This document shows, piece by piece, positions 33,668 to 42,635 of a stretch of 64,000 nt of DNA. The notes beneath the pieces are model-generated. The model was not told the DNA's origin, ran no database searches, and saw only the letters and a list, made by a program, of their open reading frames with translations. Numbering within the stretch: position 1 is the stretch's first letter; each line of letters opens with the position of its first letter. The stretch is taken from the NCBI GenBank assembly GCA_021841935.1, contig JAKCDL010000002.1:1-64000 (forward strand), written 5' to 3'. A program made the translations under genes and the position numbers. This DNA comes from Actinomycetes bacterium (GTDB lineage Bacteria; Actinomycetota; Acidimicrobiia; Acidimicrobiales; Acidimicrobiaceae).

Positions 33668-34822
33668 TTGACAATTAGAGCTTTGGTGGGATTTGGGACG
33701 AGGCCAGAGGCTATAAAGATGGCGCCAATGGTAAAGGCGCTTCAAAACGATGGACTCTTTGATACTAAGGTAGTTACGACTGGACAGCACACGTCGATTC
33801 TTCGACAAGTGCTTGACGTCTTTGAGATAGAGCCAACTCTTGAATTAGAGCTAATTAGGAGTACGAACTCTCTAGGCGAGCTCACATCCAAGCTTATGGA
33901 AGTTGCTGCTAGTGCTGTTGAAAAGATCTCACCCGACGTCGTAGTAGTTCAAGGCGATACCACTACTACGTTCGTACTTGCTCTGGCCGCATTCTATGCA
34001 AAGGTCAAAGTTGTTCACCTTGAAGCGGGGCTGAGAACGTCGAATCGGTACTCGCCGTTTCCTGAAGAAATTAATCGTCGCATAACGTCTCAGCTAACGG
34101 ATCTACACCTCGCCCCTACTTCAATTTCAGCTCGAAATCTCTTGTCGGAGGCGATTTCTCCCGAGCACATTGTGACGACCGGAAATACTGTTATTGACGC
34201 TCTTTTGGATGTGGTTAGTGGCGACTACGAGATGGAGACCGAAGAAGTCCCTGAAATTCTCAGCTCCGGCCGTAAGTATATCCTTGTCACAATGCATCGT
34301 AGGGAATCATGGGGTGAACCCATGGAGCAAGTATCGTCGGCACTTGGCGATATTGCTAAAAAGTATCCAGATTACGATCTCGTCCTTCCGCTTCATCCGA
34401 ATGAACTCGTTCAACGTGCCATGAGAAGTGGTCTTCGCGGTGCGACAAATGTAAAGATCATATCTCCCGCTCCGTATGTTGACTTTTGTAGATTGATGAA
34501 TGGAGCGTCGATCATTTTGACCGATAGTGGTGGAATTCAAGAGGAGGCCCCGTCGATCGGGAAGCCCGTCCTGGTAGCCCGTGACACAACGGAAAGGCCA
34601 GAAGCCATAACGGCTGGAGTTGCGAAGCTGGTCGGAGTAAACCCAGTCGACGTAACCAGAGAAATATCTTTACTTCTTGAAGATGAAAGTTACTATAACT
34701 CGATTGCTCGAAGGTCTAATCCATTTGGTGATGGACATGCTGCTACCCGATCAGTTGCCGCGATAAAGTGGATTTTTGGTGCCGGTGAGCGCCCTGCTGA
34801 CTTCGAATATGTCGCGGAGTGA
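33668..34822 (+). CDS. wecB: UDP-N-acetylglucosamine 2-epimerase
   Basis: The enzyme interconverts UDP-GlcNAc and UDP-ManNAc. Motifs FGTRPEAIKMAPM, QGDTTTT, HLEAGLRTSNRYSPFPEEIN and DSGGIQEEAP are intact. I chose TTG 33668 (384 residues), preceded by GAGGAAAA. The in-frame GTG at 33626 would add 14 atypical residues and overlap the lipoprotein gene. Its place between sortase and polysaccharide genes suggests it supplies ManNAc for the polymer made by this locus. Confidence 0.93.
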   Translation: MTIRALVGFGTRPEAIKMAPMVKALQNDGLFDTKVVTTGQHTSILRQVLDVFEIEPTLELELIRSTNSLGELTSKLMEVAASAVEKISPDVVVVQGDTTTTFVLALAAFYAKVKVVHLEAGLRTSNRYSPFPEEINRRITSQLTDLHLAPTSISARNLLSEAISPEHIVTTGNTVIDALLDVVSGDYEMETEEVPEILSSGRKYILVTMHRRESWGEPMEQVSSALGDIAKKYPDYDLVLPLHPNELVQRAMRSGLRGATNVKIISPAPYVDFCRLMNGASIILTDSGGIQEEAPSIGKPVLVARDTTERPEAITAGVAKLVGVNPVDVTREISLLLEDESYYNSIARRSNPFGDGHAATRSVAAIKWIFGAGERPADFEYVAE

Positions 34823-36458
34823 GTTAGGATCAGATTCACCTAATGGTAAATCTGACAGTTTTCAAGGATCATCTTTGCGATCGATTCGCTACTTCATCAC
34901 CCTGGCGCTCATGGCTGGGAGCCTTTATTCTTGTGGAGGTGGGGCGCCAAAGTTTTCAAATCCAGGCCCATTATCTACCGTGAAATCGGCGAGCAACGGC
35001 TCTACATCTTCGTCGGCTTCCTCGTCGTCCGCCGCTTCTTCGACAGCTGTGTCAGTATCTACCGCGGCTCAGAGCTCTTCGACGACGGCTTCAGTCGGCA
35101 CGTTTGTAGCTCCTCCTGCACTTTCTGTGACGGGTTCGGGAACCGCCGAACTTGCAATGTACCAGAGTGACAGGTCCCCTTACTCCTTTAGTCAATTTCG
35201 AGCGGTAGAGTCTAACAACACGGGGAACAATGGATACGATGATGCAACGCTCGACCCTAATTCGCTCAGAGTCATTGACTTGGGCCCCTTTTATCAAGGG
35301 TATCCTACCGTAGCCGTCGACCTCTCTGCCTCTCCCGCTGCAATTTCATTTGCTTGGCCAAGCGATCGAGGATACTCTAACTTGATATGCGACCTACCCG
35401 GTTCGGGAAGCTACAATCTCGATGCACTCTGTATTCGTTCCTTGCTTCAAGAGATCGACTCTATGGCCAATAGTGATTCCTACATTCTGTCACCATCTCA
35501 AGGGCGGACGTTCGGGCAACTTACTTCAGATATTGATCCCCAAGCAAATTCGACAGTAAACCAGCAACAACTCAATGAAGCGATTGACCTTTACCTAGAC
35601 GTTGCAAATTCGATTGCTAACGTACGAGTTGTCAGCCCTAGTGAAAGTCAATTCCAATATTCCGTAACCATTGATAGTCTCGACAACCTCGCATCAACTT
35701 TGAATGCTGTGAAGAGTGTATACCCATCGAGGGCGATGGTTCGAATAGTTGTAGACCCTGGTGTTTCGTTGACGCAGTATCAAAGTGCTATCGACTTAGC
35801 ACACTCTATGTCAATTAAAGTGATGATAGAACTCATGGACTCTCAGTACATGAAAAACTACTCCTTTTCGAATTATCAAGCCCGAATTGATCAGATACTT
35901 GGCACCCTAAAAGACGTTGATGCGTGGGAAATTGGTAATGAGGTTAACGGTAATTGGCTCGGCTCAAACGTCGCAGAAAAGGTAGCTTATGCTATAGACA
36001 AAGCGTCAGGCACTTCAACTGCTCCACTATTTCTCACCTTGTATTGGCAATTAGGGGAAGATGATGCCGCGCACTCAATCTTTAATTGGGTATCGGAAAA
36101 TTTGAATGCAGGCGAAATTTCGAAACTTTCATCAGTCGGCATCTCGCTATATCCCCAAGAAGCTCCATTGGGGGCATCCTTTTATAGGATTATGACAACT
36201 CTGCATACCGTTTATTTTCCTAGTCAGAGTGTTTATATAGGTGAGCTCGGTTACGGAGGTAGTGGAGTTTCGGGATCGTGGTGGTGGGGCTCTCCCGCTG
36301 TTACTGATGCTTCTAAAGCCCAAACGGCGTCGACCTACGTCGGTTTACTTTTGGCTCTGCCGTATCCAATTTCGGCTGGACCATTTTGGTGGTATTTCGT
36401 CGAAGAGTATCAATCCTCACCTCAACTATTAGCTTCTTTGCACTCTTGGTATCGCTAA
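34809..36458 (+). CDS. Glycosidase-like lipoprotein (TIM barrel)
   Basis: ATG 34809 gives an N-terminal extension of about 25 residues, a hydrophobic core (YFITLALMAGSLYSC) with a likely lipidated Cys, then a Ser/Ala linker. From about residue 250 the sequence resembles a clan-A glycoside hydrolase. A candidate acid/base Glu lies in WEIGNEVNG and a candidate nucleophile Glu in VYIGELGYGG about 100 residues later, with beta/alpha repeats between. The substrate is unknown, probably the glycan of this locus. It overlaps the epimerase gene by 14 bases. Confidence 0.75.
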   Translation: MSRSELGSDSPNGKSDSFQGSSLRSIRYFITLALMAGSLYSCGGGAPKFSNPGPLSTVKSASNGSTSSSASSSSAASSTAVSVSTAAQSSSTTASVGTFVAPPALSVTGSGTAELAMYQSDRSPYSFSQFRAVESNNTGNNGYDDATLDPNSLRVIDLGPFYQGYPTVAVDLSASPAAISFAWPSDRGYSNLICDLPGSGSYNLDALCIRSLLQEIDSMANSDSYILSPSQGRTFGQLTSDIDPQANSTVNQQQLNEAIDLYLDVANSIANVRVVSPSESQFQYSVTIDSLDNLASTLNAVKSVYPSRAMVRIVVDPGVSLTQYQSAIDLAHSMSIKVMIELMDSQYMKNYSFSNYQARIDQILGTLKDVDAWEIGNEVNGNWLGSNVAEKVAYAIDKASGTSTAPLFLTLYWQLGEDDAAHSIFNWVSENLNAGEISKLSSVGISLYPQEAPLGASFYRIMTTLHTVYFPSQSVYIGELGYGGSGVSGSWWWGSPAVTDASKAQTASTYVGLLLALPYPISAGPFWWYFVEEYQSSPQLLASLHSWYR

Positions 36459-36526
36459 AGGCGTTCAATTACACCGCTGTTAGTGGTTATGAAAGAAAAA
36501 TCTAGGAAATATTTAAAAAATAAAAC

Positions 36527-36560
36527 CGCAAAGAGTGATTATCGTCATTTTTAGTGATAA
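36527..36560. promoter_or_regulatory. Regulatory-looking blocks shared with the 43.7-kb promoter region
   Basis: AACCGCAAAGAGTGA at 36526-36540 resembles AACCGCATAAAGTGA at 43773-43787. TTATCGTCATTTTTAGTGAT at 36539-36558 matches 43746-43765 in 18 of 20 bases. AGTGATTA and AGTGATAA stand 19 bases apart here. They lie in the 180-bp gap before the LAFTG gene, which otherwise is A+T-rich and has no gene. Confidence 0.5.
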
Positions 36561-36595
36561 ACTTAAGGACAGATTAGATTTTTCTAAGGGGTCGT

Positions 36596-36621
36596 CCGTT
36601 CCGATATATACGTTGGAACGG
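36596..36621 (+). promoter_or_regulatory. Hairpin in the leader of the LAFTG gene
   Basis: CCGTTCC (36596-36602) pairs with GGAACGG (36615-36621) around a 12-base loop, ending about 18 bases before the ATG. It could protect or regulate this short mRNA. Confidence 0.4.
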
Positions 36622-36638
36622 GAGAGGATGGGATCGCA

Positions 36639-36845
36639 ATGTCGGGCGTCAGTACAACCTTAACAACGTTAGGTAATGTGACCGGAACAACTTTAGGTAG
36701 CGTCGCATCTACCATTGCAGCAAGTCAAACTACGGGAATTCCACATAGTGCACTTGCTTTTACTGGCTTTGCACTAGGAGGCTACGCCCTTTTAGTTGCT
36801 GGATTAGCAGTCCTTGGTGTTGTACTTAAAGTCTTCAATCGGTAA
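36639..36845 (+). CDS. 68-residue LAFTG sorting-signal protein
   Basis: Residues 1-38 are Thr/Ser/Gly-rich. LAFTG at 39-43 is followed by a hydrophobic helix (44-63) and a short basic tail KVFNR, the complete arrangement of a class E sortase signal. There is no N-terminal signal peptide, so insertion must use the single C-terminal helix or an unusual route. After cleavage between Thr and Gly, only about 42 residues would be attached to the wall. It is a probable substrate of the sortase at 32218. Chaplins of Streptomyces use the same signal, but no chaplin domain is seen. Confidence 0.75.
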   Translation: MSGVSTTLTTLGNVTGTTLGSVASTIAASQTTGIPHSALAFTGFALGGYALLVAGLAVLGVVLKVFNR

Positions 36846-36953
36846 GAATATTATTTTTATAATTACCTAAAGTGCCATGTTTCTTAATAGTTCATTGGTA
36901 GTAAGTGGTATCGCCCATTAATTCTTTTGAGTCGCAAGGGGTTTGGATTTCAA

Positions 36954-38783
36954 ATGAAAATTGTACGTGACAAGAACCGAGGTAAAATCTCGGCGCGCGT
37001 CGGAGCCAGAGTAGCTGTAGCTTCAATTCTCACGTCATCGACGATGTTGGCAGCTATTGCAGCACTTCCTAAGGCTGCATCCGCCGATACTGGTGCAAGT
37101 GAGCCGTCGGCTATCGCAAAGCAGTTACAGTCTTTGGCACCAGGTTCAACCGTGTGGGGAACTCCGTCGCAACCGAATAAGACGTTGGTTCTCTACGATG
37201 TAACCGGCCCTTGGGGTTACTTGGGACAAATGTATGCGATGTTAGCTGGAAACCTAGCTTCTCACGGGGGAATGGTCGTAGCTCAACCTGCTACCGATTA
37301 CGTTGCCGGTGAAGCTTCGAAGTTCAACTTAGTCATCTACGTGGGTTCGACGTATAACGAGCCACTACCTCAAGCAATGATCTCGGATATCACCACCACT
37401 ACAACGCCTGTTCTGTGGTTGGGTGAGAATGCGTGGGAGTTAGATAACTCGTCGACAGCTGCTACGACGGCTTTCGAGGCTAAGTACGGCTGGGACCCTT
37501 CAACGAGCTACTTCGATAATGACATTATTACTTCTGTCTCCTACAAGGGTCAGACAATAAACCGTAATGCTCTGTCGGGCGCGGTTATTGGCGACAACAT
37601 TACGAACCCATCGTTGGTGAAGGTACTGGCAATGGCAAACTGCTCTACCTCTGCAGGAACCGCCGTTGCATGTCAGAGCCAAGCTCGTGCAAATGGTAAT
37701 AGCTCGTTCCCTTACGCGATTCAATCAAGCAACATTACGTTTGTGGGTGAGAATCCGCTCTCGTACATCGCTGAAAATGATCGTTACCTTGTACTGGCTG
37801 ATCTGATTGAAGCTGCTCTAACGCCAAATGCTTCGGGCCACCGAGCTCTCGTTCGCCTCGAAGACGTTAACGTCAACGACTCTACAACGCAGCTTCTTGC
37901 AGTGGCTAGATACCTACATTCGCAGGGTATTCCGTTCAGTATCAACCTAATTCCACACTGGTTGGATCCGTTAGGCACCTACAGCAATGGTACTCCGACC
38001 AATATTCCTCTGAATTCACCTCAAGCGGCTACCTTTGTGAAGACTCTTAAGGAGATGATTAGACTCGGTGGCAATTTGGTGGAGGAGGGTTATACCCACC
38101 AGTACTCAAACATTGCGAACCCCTACGACGGTACAAGCGCTGACGACTTCGAGTTTTATCGGGGCCAGTGCTCCACCACCAATAGTTATCCCTACAGCTT
38201 CGTCTCTCCGTGTCAAAATAACGATTGGGTGATCTTCGAAGGTCCCGTACCGAACGATAGTGCGTCGTGGGCCTCTTCGCGGGTTGCTGCTGGATTATCT
38301 GAGATTCAATCGGTCGATCTTCCACGTCCGAAGTTCTGGGTGACTCCTCACTATGCAGCTTCTTCGGTTGACTATCAAGCCTTCGCTCACTACTTCGGAA
38401 GTAATTCAGGTACGGCTAACTACGATCGTCGCCTTTACTTTGCGGGACAGTTGAGCTCTCCTGCTGCTCCGAACTACAACGAGCTTGTAGGGCAGTTCTT
38501 CCCGTACACAGTTCACGATCTCTATGGAACCACGGTTATTCCGGAGAATCTAGGAGACTACGAGCCGGTGATGTTGAACAACCATCCACCGCGCCTACCA
38601 GCCGATATCGTCGCCGAGGCGAAGGCTAACCTCGTAGTTCGCGACGGCTTCGCAAGCTTCTTCTACGATCCAAGCTACGGCACTACTGCGCTCACTCAGA
38701 TCGTTGATGGAATCAAGTCGCTTGGATATAACTTTGTATCTCCTACGACACTTCTAGGACAGTCGAGTACTACGACTTTCTAG
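36954..38783 (+). CDS. Secreted DUF2334-type deacetylase-like protein
   Basis: ATG 36954 gives a signal peptide with a basic start, hydrophobic core (AVASILTSSTMLAAIAAL) and a cleavage site near ASA-D at about 46. Residues about 60-160 look like a glutamine-amidotransferase-like fold (TLVLYDVTGPWG, FNLVIYVGSTYN). From about 290 the sequence matches DUF2334, related to polysaccharide deacetylases: LVRLEDVNVND, YLHSQGIPFSINLIPHWLDP and the EEGYTHQY segment. It probably modifies the exported glycan. TTG 36927 is an alternative start. A strong terminator follows. Confidence 0.82.
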   Translation: MKIVRDKNRGKISARVGARVAVASILTSSTMLAAIAALPKAASADTGASEPSAIAKQLQSLAPGSTVWGTPSQPNKTLVLYDVTGPWGYLGQMYAMLAGNLASHGGMVVAQPATDYVAGEASKFNLVIYVGSTYNEPLPQAMISDITTTTTPVLWLGENAWELDNSSTAATTAFEAKYGWDPSTSYFDNDIITSVSYKGQTINRNALSGAVIGDNITNPSLVKVLAMANCSTSAGTAVACQSQARANGNSSFPYAIQSSNITFVGENPLSYIAENDRYLVLADLIEAALTPNASGHRALVRLEDVNVNDSTTQLLAVARYLHSQGIPFSINLIPHWLDPLGTYSNGTPTNIPLNSPQAATFVKTLKEMIRLGGNLVEEGYTHQYSNIANPYDGTSADDFEFYRGQCSTTNSYPYSFVSPCQNNDWVIFEGPVPNDSASWASSRVAAGLSEIQSVDLPRPKFWVTPHYAASSVDYQAFAHYFGSNSGTANYDRRLYFAGQLSSPAAPNYNELVGQFFPYTVHDLYGTTVIPENLGDYEPVMLNNHPPRLPADIVAEAKANLVVRDGFASFFYDPSYGTTALTQIVDGIKSLGYNFVSPTTLLGQSSTTTF

Positions 38784-38804
38784 TCTTTCCTAAGTCTGAT
38801 GTTG

Positions 38805-38842
38805 GAAATGTCGCGGTTGATTATTACCGCGACATTTCTTTC
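38805..38842 (+). terminator. Rho-independent terminator after the DUF2334 gene
   Basis: GAAATGTCGCGG (38805-38816) pairs perfectly over 12 bp with CCGCGACATTTC (38827-38838) across a 10-base loop, followed by TTTCGTT. Confidence 0.88.
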
Positions 38843-38862
38843 GTTAAAACATGAGGGAAGAA

Positions 38863-38922
38863 GATTTAGATAAACGAAATAATCGATATTCAGATGGCCT
38901 TCCTTGCTGTCGATTTAGATAA
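38863..38922. promoter_or_regulatory. Direct repeat GATTTAGATAA upstream of the glycan synthase
   Basis: The 11 bases GATTTAGATAA occur at 38863-38873 and 38912-38922, 49 bp apart, just upstream of the synthase GTG at 38948. They may be binding sites for a regulator of the synthase gene. Confidence 0.45.
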
Positions 38923-38947
38923 CGATCTAATTTGATAAGGTGTTGAG

Positions 38948-40468
38948 GTGCGCTACGTAACTCCAGTTTTAATTCTTGCGTTCGTGATTTATGGCATTGG
39001 ATACGTTATCTTGTCGCGTACCAAGAAGTCGCTTCCCGAGGTTGTTGAATCGAACGAAGATATTCACTTTATATTTCTTCTTCCTTGCCTCAACGAGGGT
39101 AAAGTCATAGGCAAGAGCCTTGATCGTCTTTTGGAGATACCTTATTCAAATAAGAGTGTTGTTGTAATAGATGATGCATCTGACGATGATACCTTTGAGG
39201 TAGTATCGCGGTACTTTGATAAGCGAGTTTCGCTTTTGCGTCGCGAGTTACCAGATGCCCGAAGAGGGAAAGGCGAAGCTTTAAATGCGGCCTATCGGGC
39301 GATAACTTCTTCGCCCGAGATAATAGCTAGTGATCCAGATAAGGTTGTCATTGTTATCGTTGACGCTGACGGTCGACTTCAGAGCGACGCCCTTAGTAGG
39401 GTTGCACCTTACTTTGATGATCCTCGAGTGGCTGCCGTTCAAATCGGCGTTCGGATGTATAACTCGGCTAAGTCCATCCTTGCTCGTATGCAAGACTTTG
39501 AATTTTTAGTATTTACTGAAATCTTCCAACGGGCGCGACATCAGATAGGATCCTCTGGCCTTGGAGGGAATGGACAATTCAATCGGTTGAGTGGCCTCGC
39601 TGACTTGGGCGAAGCTCCATGGTCGAACCTTTTAACTGAGGATCTAGATCTCGGACTCAAATTGATAGAACGTGGTTGGTTGAATGCTTTTTGTCAAGAT
39701 ACTTACGTTTCACAGCAGGGTGTCACATCTTTCTCTAAATTGATTAGACAAAGAACTAGATGGTTCCAAGGCCACTTGCAGTGTTGGTATCACTTCCCTC
39801 GAATAATCAAGGCCAAGTTGTCTCCCGGAGCCACTATTGACCTGCTCTATAACCTTACAGGTCCTATGACGGTTCTACTTCTTTCTCTTTCGATCTTCGC
39901 AGTTTTGCTAGCTAATGTTCTAATATTGATTTCGAATCCAATCAAGTACCTTCATGCGGTGACTTCAAATTATGGGTTGCCGTTGATTATTGTTTATATA
40001 TTTTCCTTTGGCTTTGCTCCTGTTTATGCTTACCTTTACTTGAAGGCGACCCCGGAAGTTTCGATATTGCGCGGCCTTTACTACGCACACCTCTACGTCT
40101 TCTACTCATACATCTGGTTCATCTCTGGTTGGAAGGCAATATTTCGAATTGTATTCAGAAAGAAGGGCTGGTCCAAGACGTCTAGATTCACAAAGCAAGT
40201 TGCTATTCTCGATCCCAATGAAAATGCGGCTAGTAAGCATGTAAAGCGACAAGAGAGACGAACCGTAATGTCATTTGGTAGCGAACCTCCCGTCGTTGAT
40301 TCACATGCGAGAGAGTCCGGATCGGGACAATTTGCACTTGATGATATTCAACTACTTAATCAAGAATTGCCTTCAGAATTGCTAGACCGTCTGGCAAGCC
40401 GCGAGAGTGGTGCACGCGGGCTCGGATTCCTTTGGTCAGATGTGGAGCAAGGTGAGCAGTCACGTTAA
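38948..40468 (+). CDS. Processive family 2 glycan synthase
   Basis: This membrane glycosyltransferase of the PgaC/BcsA/hyaluronan-synthase type polymerises and probably exports a polysaccharide. It has one N-terminal helix, a GT-A domain with LPCLNEGKVIG, the metal-binding DAD (VIVDADGRL), TED (LLTEDLDLGLKL) and the QxxRW motif QRTRW, then three C-terminal helices (about 300-395). A soluble tail of about 110 residues has no recognised domain. The start is GTG at 38948. Together with the epimerase nearby, UDP-ManNAc or UDP-GlcNAc is a likely donor, which is inference. Confidence 0.9.
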   Translation: MRYVTPVLILAFVIYGIGYVILSRTKKSLPEVVESNEDIHFIFLLPCLNEGKVIGKSLDRLLEIPYSNKSVVVIDDASDDDTFEVVSRYFDKRVSLLRRELPDARRGKGEALNAAYRAITSSPEIIASDPDKVVIVIVDADGRLQSDALSRVAPYFDDPRVAAVQIGVRMYNSAKSILARMQDFEFLVFTEIFQRARHQIGSSGLGGNGQFNRLSGLADLGEAPWSNLLTEDLDLGLKLIERGWLNAFCQDTYVSQQGVTSFSKLIRQRTRWFQGHLQCWYHFPRIIKAKLSPGATIDLLYNLTGPMTVLLLSLSIFAVLLANVLILISNPIKYLHAVTSNYGLPLIIVYIFSFGFAPVYAYLYLKATPEVSILRGLYYAHLYVFYSYIWFISGWKAIFRIVFRKKGWSKTSRFTKQVAILDPNENAASKHVKRQERRTVMSFGSEPPVVDSHARESGSGQFALDDIQLLNQELPSELLDRLASRESGARGLGFLWSDVEQGEQSR

Positions 40469-40484
40469 TTTAGGAAAGGGACGG

Positions 40485-42545
40485 TTGCACGGTTTCCTTC
40501 AAGTGATAAGGCGATACCTCAGTATCCTTCTAGCTGGTTTGACATTTACTGGGGTGCTTTCGTCGTGCGGGATTTCGACCTCCAAGACTCCTCCTTCGTC
40601 GGTGGTAAAAGTTACGGCTTGGATGAGTGGCAAACCAGTTTTAGTATTTGGATCTTCCGCTGAAGGTCCTCGCTTCTTGAACATTTTGAGATCAGCCGGT
40701 TATGTAGGTTATATGGGATCCACATCGGATCTGAGCCACTACAAGAGCCTCGTTGTTTTGAGTGATTCGGCTCTCGATGTCAATCAGGTGGATCAAGTGA
40801 AGAGCTGGCTTCAAAGTGGCGGGAGTCTCGCCCTTCTATCTCCTGCACTTGATAGCACTTTTGGATTGCGCCTTAGCAAGCAAGCTACTTCGGTGACATC
40901 TGTAACTGATCCAAATCTGGGTACACCAGTTAATTTTCAGGGATCCTTAGACAGCTTTGGTAACTTGACTAATGCCAGTTTGGTTGCGACCGCAACATAT
41001 GCTTCGAAGAAGGTAGCCATTGCAATTCAGGAAAGCTACCACTCCGGAAAACTCTTGGCTACCTCATTTGATCCTTTCGCTAATGGAAAAAACGGCTTTG
41101 AAATTCTGCCGTCACTCGGAAGTACAGTAGGGAAATTTTTGGACGCACCTCGGGGCCCACAGTCACTTCAAACCACCCTGTACTTAGATCCTGGTGTTTT
41201 GCCTGCAAATCTAAAGTATAACTTTGCTCAAATTGCATCAGATTTAGTTGGCGTTCGTTCGGTTGAATTAGCTGCATGGGACTTTGGATTTACGGATCCT
41301 GCAGCTGACTACCCATATCAACAGCTAATAAACGCCTTGCACGATCGCGGAATACTTGTGTATGCATGGTTTGAGCCGCCGTTTGTAAATGACTATATGT
41401 GGCAGAAGTACCCTAACTGCCGAGAGGTGAACGAGGCTGGTAAAGCCGCTATCGGAGATTGGAGAGAGCTTATCGCTCTCGAAGATCCAACATGCTTCAG
41501 CCTAGCTTGGAGTCAATTCGCTAGTGTTCTGTCCTCGTTTCCATGGGATGGTGTCAACTTTGCTGAGATGTACTTCGAATCTATGGCTCATCCAAAGACG
41601 GCAACCCCATTTTCGCCTACGGCTCTCGCCCAGTTTGGAGGCGATCCTTTACTAAATCAAGCCGCATTTGAAACATTTAGAGAGAAATTGGTGGCTCAAA
41701 TTGACGGTGAGCTGCTCGCGAAGGTAAATACCCTCCCAAACGCTTCAAGCTTGGATAAAGAGTTGACTGTGATCGACGATACCTTAGATCCAACCGAGGC
41801 AAAGAACATCGGCTCGAACATGACACTTCTAGCCCAGGTGGCCAACAACAACGGGGCGCAATTGCAAGTCGAAGATCCCTATACGGTTTGGTCTAAGGGC
41901 CCAAACCGATACATAGCAGTGAATTCAAGGGTTAAAAGTCTGGTCTCGCCTGCAAACTACTCGATAGATATTAACGTAATTAACCGTGGAGCCTCAACTA
42001 AGCCTACTGCTTATCCAACTATGGGGGAGTTGAACCTCGCCGCCATGGAGGCCGGCATGGTGAACTCTAAGGTTGACTTCTACGCGCTTGGAACTATTAG
42101 TTCTATTGACCTAAAAAACCTTAGTTACGCTGTTGCGGGGAGTGTAGTTGATACTCCAACTGGAGTTGTTGCCAATTTCCCAGTAAAAGTTTCCGTGCCA
42201 GCAACTTTTAGTAGGTTGACGGTCGATGGTACGCCGTGGCCGACTGCTAATGGCGTTGGGGTGATACCAGGTGGGACGCATAGGTTAGTGTGGAGTAGCG
42301 GAAGTGCTCTGTCCCCTGGCTTGCTCTCTATAGATGCAAATCTAGGTAATGCTCGCATATTGGCCCCAAATAAGATCTTCTTCGACTATTTTTCTCGATC
42401 GACGGTCTATGCACTTCTATCTGCCCTTCCCAAGAGTATCTCTGCTAGCGCAGCATCGATTCCAGTATCGGCGACCCCAGATCCAAATGGGGGTTTTTGG
42501 GTAAAGTTGCCGGCGGGCCGAGTATCAATTATCGCCACATTCTGA
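40485..42545 (+). CDS. Lipoprotein with amidotransferase-like and TIM-barrel domains
   Basis: TTG 40485, preceded by AGGAAAGGG, gives a clean lipoprotein signal (basic start, IRRYLSILLAGLTFTGVLSSC). The longer frame from 40407 would overlap the synthase gene by 62 bases. Residues about 45-210 resemble a glutamine-amidotransferase-like fold (PVLVFGSSAEGPRFLN, SGGSLALLSPA). Residues about 220-470 look like a glycoside-hydrolase-like TIM barrel (VELAAWDFGF, RGILVYAWFEPP, WDGVNFAEMYFES). A beta domain ends the protein. It probably processes the glycan made by the upstream synthase. Confidence 0.77.
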   Translation: MHGFLQVIRRYLSILLAGLTFTGVLSSCGISTSKTPPSSVVKVTAWMSGKPVLVFGSSAEGPRFLNILRSAGYVGYMGSTSDLSHYKSLVVLSDSALDVNQVDQVKSWLQSGGSLALLSPALDSTFGLRLSKQATSVTSVTDPNLGTPVNFQGSLDSFGNLTNASLVATATYASKKVAIAIQESYHSGKLLATSFDPFANGKNGFEILPSLGSTVGKFLDAPRGPQSLQTTLYLDPGVLPANLKYNFAQIASDLVGVRSVELAAWDFGFTDPAADYPYQQLINALHDRGILVYAWFEPPFVNDYMWQKYPNCREVNEAGKAAIGDWRELIALEDPTCFSLAWSQFASVLSSFPWDGVNFAEMYFESMAHPKTATPFSPTALAQFGGDPLLNQAAFETFREKLVAQIDGELLAKVNTLPNASSLDKELTVIDDTLDPTEAKNIGSNMTLLAQVANNNGAQLQVEDPYTVWSKGPNRYIAVNSRVKSLVSPANYSIDINVINRGASTKPTAYPTMGELNLAAMEAGMVNSKVDFYALGTISSIDLKNLSYAVAGSVVDTPTGVVANFPVKVSVPATFSRLTVDGTPWPTANGVGVIPGGTHRLVWSSGSALSPGLLSIDANLGNARILAPNKIFFDYFSRSTVYALLSALPKSISASAASIPVSATPDPNGGFWVKLPAGRVSIIATF

Positions 42546-42635
42546 GACGTAGCTTTTAATACATTTGGAAATCGCTAGCTTAGCCGCACCGTTGACTACC
42601 TAGATCTATTCATTTCTCAATAGGAAGAGATCTGT

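Noticed and set aside
40220-40468. PilZ (c-di-GMP) domain in the tail of the glycan synthase
   Set aside because: RQERR resembles RxxxR, but the required D/NxSxxG is missing (only RESGSG) and the tail is too short and lacks beta pattern.
40407-40484. N-terminal extension of the amidotransferase/TIM-barrel lipoprotein
   Set aside because: It would overlap the synthase gene and hide the lipoprotein signal; TTG 40485 has a ribosome binding site and a proper signal peptide.
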